Source: Phycisphaerae bacterium (GTDB lineage: Bacteria; Planctomycetota; Phycisphaerae; Sedimentisphaerales; SM23-30). Taken from it: a stretch of DNA of 8,904 nt. Each line of letters starts with the position of its first letter. The first letter of the stretch is position 1. Both the position numbers and the translations under genes were made by a program. Where the stretch lies: NCBI GenBank assembly GCA_021736565.1, contig JAIPFO010000137.1:1-8904 (forward strand). The letters run 5' to 3'. A model generated the notes under the pieces. That model did not search any database. It was not told the origin of the DNA and worked only from the letters and a program-made list of their open reading frames with translations. This document shows, piece by piece, positions 6,267 to 8,904 of this stretch.

Positions 6267-8111
6267 CTAACGACGCTTGCCTTTTGATTCCAGGTAAATA
6301 TCCATACTGCAATTGTCGCAGCGGAATTCTAACCGAAAATGATGACCTTCCTGGTCAACAAGAATTAATGGTTCCGCGACACCATCTTTTTTATGCTTCG
6401 TACATAAATCAAGCTGCCCTCGAATGCAATATTTTGTCCTGGCAACCTGTTTTCCAACAAAATCCAGTCCCTCTTCACCGGCCCGGGCGATGTCATCAAC
6501 GCCATGCCGCTGATAAAACATGCGTGCCTTATCGTTAAAAACATTACCTGTATAGCCAAGGCGCTGTTGAGGATAAGGCGCCTTATTTTTTTTGATGCTG
6601 TTTTTTGGAATACGTCGATTCGTTAAACGACTCTCAAGCATCGCCTTTACAAGGTCGCGTTTGAGATTGTTCAAAACAGATACCGGGAAGAAATAAATTT
6701 CAGCCAGGTCGATTTCGATTTGGTTACAGTAAAATATCGTATTGCCTAATTTGTTTAATTGCGTTGAAATGTTCTGGCGTGCCATTTCCAGCTTTTTCGC
6801 CGGCTCTTTTTTATGGTTTATTTTTACGGTCGCACAATTGCCGTCTTCATCTGTCCCTGCCAGGGCAACCCCCTCAGCCGTCTCGTAAAATTTCATACGA
6901 AGGCTGATTTTGCGGTCCGCGGGTATTTTTCCAATACGCTGATCAAATGCATGGTCATGGTTTCTGTAAATCAATCGGCCGGCCACAAGGCCTTTTATCT
7001 TCTGCGGAAATATTTTTTTACCTTCGACTTGATTCAAAACGGTACCCTGTAAATTATGATCATTATCAAAAAAACATATTCCATCGGCATTGTGCAATTC
7101 GAGATCACTTTCAACCTCAAAATAATCAGAGGTCACTTTACCAACCTTGCCGATCATTTCGCCAATCGATTTGGGCGTGTCTATAGATCCCATTTTATCG
7201 TATCGGCCCTTGATGCCGTAATCAGTAAATCCACGGTTGAAGGTTTTTGAAGGATTAGGCACAAAATCTATATCAGCTAAGCCGGATGAACTTTTTTGTA
7301 ATTTTTTTTCAGGTAGAATTGAATCAAGAAGATTTCGGTAGTAAGCGGTAAGATTGGCAACATAGACAGGATTTTTTAGCCGACCTTCGATTTTAAAAGA
7401 GGTAATCCCCGCATCAAGCAGCTCGCTTATGGTACCGGATAGATTCAAATCTTTAAGCGAAAGCAGGTAACGGTCTTTACATATCGTTTTGCCGCTATTG
7501 TCTTTGAGGCTGTAGAGTTTACGGCAAGGCTGGGCACACTCACCCCGGTTGCCGCTGCGTCCTCCCATTGCATAACTCATATAACATTGCCCGCTTTCTG
7601 CGACACACAAAGCGCCCTGGACAAAACATTCCAGCTCAATGGATGTCTGCCGGCGAATCTGATGAATTTGCTCCAGCGTAAGTTCTCGCGGAAGAATCAC
7701 ACGAGAAAAACCAACCTCTTCGAGAAATTTCACCTTCTCTGCCGTATCGGTGTGCATCTGGGTACTGGCAATGATCGCCAAAGGCGGCAAATCCAACTCC
7801 AGAAGCCCCACATCCTGAATGATCAAACCATCGATACCGCTCTGATATAAACGGCCAATGATCTTCTCTGCCTCAATGAGTTCATGGTCATTCAAAATAG
7901 TATTGAGTGCTGCATAGACTTTGACGTAATACGGATGGGCAAAATCAATCAGCTTTTTAATATCCTCAAGGGTATTACCCGCATCTTGTCGGGCGCCAAA
8001 ACGTGCCGCCCCGATGTAAACCGCATCGGCACCACATTTAATCGCGGCAATACCCGTTTGCGCATCTTTAGCTGGAGCTAAAAGTTCGATTTTCTGTACT
8101 GCTTCTGTCAT
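6267..8111 (-). CDS. U32-family protein (annotated peptidase U32; probable Fe-S RNA hydroxylase type)
   Basis: The 614-residue product opens with IELLAPAKDAQTGIAAIKCG and DAVYIGAARFGAR, typical of the TIM-barrel-like U32 core. The U32 signature runs from E161 to S179 (ECFVQGALC, then GQCYMS), with C169, C176, C192, C196 and C211 as candidate Fe-S ligands. FKIEGR (239-244) and KTFNRGFTDY (289-298) follow. A second cysteine group, C562, C570, C598 and C601 (CDNCSM), closes the protein. Known for the superfamily: RlhA, TrhP and UbiU/UbiV bind Fe-S clusters and take part in hydroxylating rRNA, tRNA or ubiquinone precursors, and true protease activity is doubtful. The length is near that of RlhA (about 650), but which substrate is used here is inference. 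I chose ATG 8111 because AGGA lies 6 nt upstream; a GTG at 8201 would add 30 atypical residues. A run of nine G lies just before the ribosome-binding site. Confidence 0.9.
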   Translation of the reverse strand: MTEAVQKIELLAPAKDAQTGIAAIKCGADAVYIGAARFGARQDAGNTLEDIKKLIDFAHPYYVKVYAALNTILNDHELIEAEKIIGRLYQSGIDGLIIQDVGLLELDLPPLAIIASTQMHTDTAEKVKFLEEVGFSRVILPRELTLEQIHQIRRQTSIELECFVQGALCVAESGQCYMSYAMGGRSGNRGECAQPCRKLYSLKDNSGKTICKDRYLLSLKDLNLSGTISELLDAGITSFKIEGRLKNPVYVANLTAYYRNLLDSILPEKKLQKSSSGLADIDFVPNPSKTFNRGFTDYGIKGRYDKMGSIDTPKSIGEMIGKVGKVTSDYFEVESDLELHNADGICFFDNDHNLQGTVLNQVEGKKIFPQKIKGLVAGRLIYRNHDHAFDQRIGKIPADRKISLRMKFYETAEGVALAGTDEDGNCATVKINHKKEPAKKLEMARQNISTQLNKLGNTIFYCNQIEIDLAEIYFFPVSVLNNLKRDLVKAMLESRLTNRRIPKNSIKKNKAPYPQQRLGYTGNVFNDKARMFYQRHGVDDIARAGEEGLDFVGKQVARTKYCIRGQLDLCTKHKKDGVAEPLILVDQEGHHFRLEFRCDNCSMDIYLESKGKRR

Positions 8112-8117
8112 TACTAA

Positions 8118-8131
8118 TCCTACCCCCCCCC
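8118..8131 (-). promoter_or_regulatory. Shine-Dalgarno site preceded by a G9 tract, U32 gene
   Basis: The minus strand reads nine G (8131-8123), then TA, overlapping the AGGA core (8121-8118), with a 6-nt spacer to ATG 8111. The Shine-Dalgarno match supports this start over the one at 8201. The homopolymer in the leader could vary in length by slippage. Confidence 0.6.
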
Positions 8132-8227
8132 ACGTGCCGGATCCCAATAACCAGGGCGCACGCTCCAAACACATTGCCAAGAAAACCTTGCCATTTTTCA
8201 CAAGATTTCACTGACAAGAGACGAAAT

Positions 8228-8244
8228 AAGACGCCCGCGTCATA
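8228..8244. repeat. Dispersed palindromic repeat, copy C, inverted orientation
   Basis: On the minus strand this reads TATGACGCGGGCGTCTT, matching copy A at 15 of the first 16 bases. The core GACGC-GG-GCGTC is a perfect palindrome. It touches the hairpin at 8244-8261, and on the minus strand it is followed by ATTTCG. It lies about 115 bp upstream of the U32 start. Confidence 0.55.
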
Positions 8245-8261
8245 TCCCGATAGATCGGGAT
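8244..8261. repeat. Perfect 8-bp-arm hairpin
   Basis: ATCCCGAT (8244-8251) and ATCGGGAT (8254-8261) are exact reverse complements separated by AG. In RNA the realistic form is a 6-bp ATCCCG/CGGGAT stem with a 6-nt loop. Together with copy C next to it, the leftward transcript would carry two tandem hairpins about 120-150 nt ahead of the U32 start. Confidence 0.55.
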
Positions 8262-8298
8262 CTGAAGCTCGTTTCCCGCATCTTAAAGGGCGTTTTAG

Positions 8299-8313
8299 AG
8301 TCAAAAAATGACT
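8299..8313. repeat. Short inverted repeat AGTCA-N5-TGACT
   Basis: AGTCA and TGACT are exact complements around AAAAA. Five-base arms of this kind can arise by chance. It is noted because a second palindrome containing GTCA/TGAC, GTCAATTTTGAC, lies at 8381-8392. Confidence 0.3.
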
Positions 8314-8371
8314 TTTCACGTGGAAATCTAATAATCTCTTTCTGTTTGGATAATGCTATCTTTTGATGGTT

Positions 8372-8394
8372 GCGTTAAAAGTCAATTTTGACGC
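8372..8394. repeat. Imperfect 9-bp inverted repeat with nested GTCAA-TT-TTGAC
   Basis: GCGTTAAAA (8372-8380) pairs with TTTTGACGC (8386-8394) with one T.G wobble in plus-strand RNA. The overlapping GTCAATTTTGAC (8381-8392) is a palindrome with perfect 5-base arms. It could be an operator; no gene start is close to it. Confidence 0.35.
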
Positions 8395-8430
8395 GTAAAA
8401 ACATCGATGAGAACCAGGATCATGGTGTCT

Positions 8431-8454
8431 AAATACATATGACACTGGCGTCTA
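8431..8454. repeat. Dispersed palindromic repeat, copy B, beyond the stop of the rightmost gene
   Basis: It matches copy A (3314-3337) at 22 of 24 bases. One of the two differences, A at 8444, breaks the perfect GACGC/GCGTC symmetry. It lies 23 bp past the stop codon of the minus-strand gene ending at 8478, the same relative side and orientation as copy A with respect to recQ. Confidence 0.6.
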
Positions 8455-8477
8455 TAATACATTTTAGTATTCTATTC

Positions 8478-8904
8478 TCATGGGATTAGCTCTTTAACAT
8501 AGCTGCTGGTCCAGATTTCACTTCCCATGCCATTCGCTTTCAGTTTAACATTTATTTTAGTGGATGATTTAACCACCCCGATGCCTGGAACGGCCCAATA
8601 GGTAATGTCCTGATGGAGGGTGTGTGTGAAGTTGTATGCCTTTTCGCCATACGCCGTCAAATCCAGAACGCCGTCCCCTTTGATTCCAAACGACCATTCA
8701 ATCTTAAACGCTTCATAACTAACGTCATTAGCCTTGACGGTTTCAATACCAACGATCTCACATTCACTTTCCAGGGTACCATCGAAATCAAAATCCATAC
8801 CATACAACCGGTGATGACCATATCCTGTTGAAGAAGATTTCACTTTGTTCTTTAACGTCAACTCGGCCGGCATTAACACACCACTGTAATTCAAGTCAAA
8901 ACTC
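8478..8904 (-). CDS. Partial beta-rich protein, possibly TapB/DUF3108-like (N-terminus outside the window)
   Basis: The frame is open to the window edge, so the true start is beyond 8904; about 141 C-terminal residues are visible. No initiator is credible inside the window: the first possible one is a TTG at 8894 with in-frame coding sequence before it. The segment alternates hydrophobic and polar residues as beta-strands do, with DFDFDGTLESECEIVGIETV, AFKIEWSFGIKGDGVLDLTA and then TYWAVPGIGVVKSST. The phrase W-VPGIGVVK resembles the 'YYAPGVGLVKS' turn I know from TapB/DUF3108-type exported barrels, so an envelope lipoprotein is the best guess. That assignment is tentative. There are no visible catalytic residues and one cysteine (in ESECEI). 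The gene ends with TGA; dispersed repeat copy B follows 23 bp later. Confidence 0.7.
   Translation of the reverse strand, partial: SFDLNYSGVLMPAELTLKNKVKSSSTGYGHHRLYGMDFDFDGTLESECEIVGIETVKANDVSYEAFKIEWSFGIKGDGVLDLTAYGEKAYNFTHTLHQDITYWAVPGIGVVKSSTKINVKLKANGMGSEIWTSSYVKELIP

Larger units (their letters stand above)
8112..8477. other. Non-coding interval with several palindromes upstream of the U32 gene
   Basis: There is no convincing gene in these 366 bp; an open frame at 8319-8068 on the minus strand has no family features and overlaps the U32 start. The interval holds two copies of the dispersed palindrome in opposite orientation (8228-8244 and 8431-8454), a strong hairpin (8244-8261) and weaker inverted repeats at 8299-8313 and 8372-8394. 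I could not find a well-spaced promoter for the U32 gene here. It may use a non-standard promoter, or be read from the gene to its right. Confidence 0.7.

Noticed and set aside
8112..8201. GTG at 8201 as an earlier start for the U32 gene
   Set aside because: The extra 30 residues lack family resemblance and run through the G9 tract. ATG 8111 has AGGA at 6-nt spacing and leads straight into the conserved IELLAPAKDA.
8068..8319. 83-codon open frame on the minus strand upstream of the U32 gene
   Set aside because: It overlaps the U32 start in another frame, crosses the hairpins and repeat copy C, and shows no protein-like features.
8453..8458. TATAAT on the plus strand (also TATAAT at 5804-5809 and TTGACA at 5298-5303)
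   Set aside because: None has a partner box at 16-18 bp that scores well, and no plus-strand gene lies downstream of any of them.
1..8904. CRISPR array, tRNA, rRNA, insertion sequence or defence island
   Set aside because: I saw no regularly spaced repeats, cloverleaf, conserved rRNA sequence, transposase or defence gene. The only repeats are the three scattered palindromic copies.

Overview
The window looks like a chromosomal segment from a member of the PVC superphylum, most likely Planctomycetota. The main evidence is the first gene, which joins a hydrazine-synthase-alpha-like beta-propeller and two haem c sites to a C-terminal SUMF1 domain, a style of large exported protein I associate with planctomycetes. 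The short protein beginning MGWGRTLFLGDIGNRLDIED is, from memory, also of a planctomycete type. No rRNA, tRNA, CRISPR array, transposase or phage gene is visible.

Layout. A 5'-truncated plus-strand gene fills bases 1-3072 (HzsA-related dihaem/SUMF1 protein). It converges on a leftward block that holds everything else. In transcription order (right to left) the block contains: a partial secreted-type beta-rich protein (8904-8478); a 366-bp non-coding stretch rich in palindromes; a U32-family ('peptidase U32') Fe-S protein (8111-6267); a 100-residue coiled-coil protein (6105-5803); an AT-rich three-helix membrane protein (5750-5364); and a RecQ-family helicase (5269-3335). The convergent gap (3073-3334) holds a perfect 13-bp hairpin and possibly a weaker intrinsic terminator.

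How the genes relate. Nothing ties them into one pathway. The U32 protein probably belongs to the prephenate-dependent RNA/ubiquinone hydroxylation superfamily, the RecQ protein unwinds DNA in repair, and the first gene is probably a periplasmic multidomain cytochrome. The small coiled-coil gene and the membrane-protein gene lie 52 bp apart with good Shine-Dalgarno sequences and may share a transcript. RecQ has a possible promoter of its own, with a very short leader.

The least expected signal is in the non-coding DNA. A 17-bp near-palindrome (consensus TATGACRCKGGCGTCTW) occurs three times. One copy supplies the RecQ stop codon, one lies just beyond the stop of the rightmost gene, and one lies in opposite orientation upstream of the U32 gene. 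The first two share 22 of 24 bases. This looks like a dispersed regulatory or repeat element. The second notable point is the SUMF1 domain of the first gene: it lacks its central segment, its RGGSW motif and the catalytic cysteine pair, yet stays in frame.
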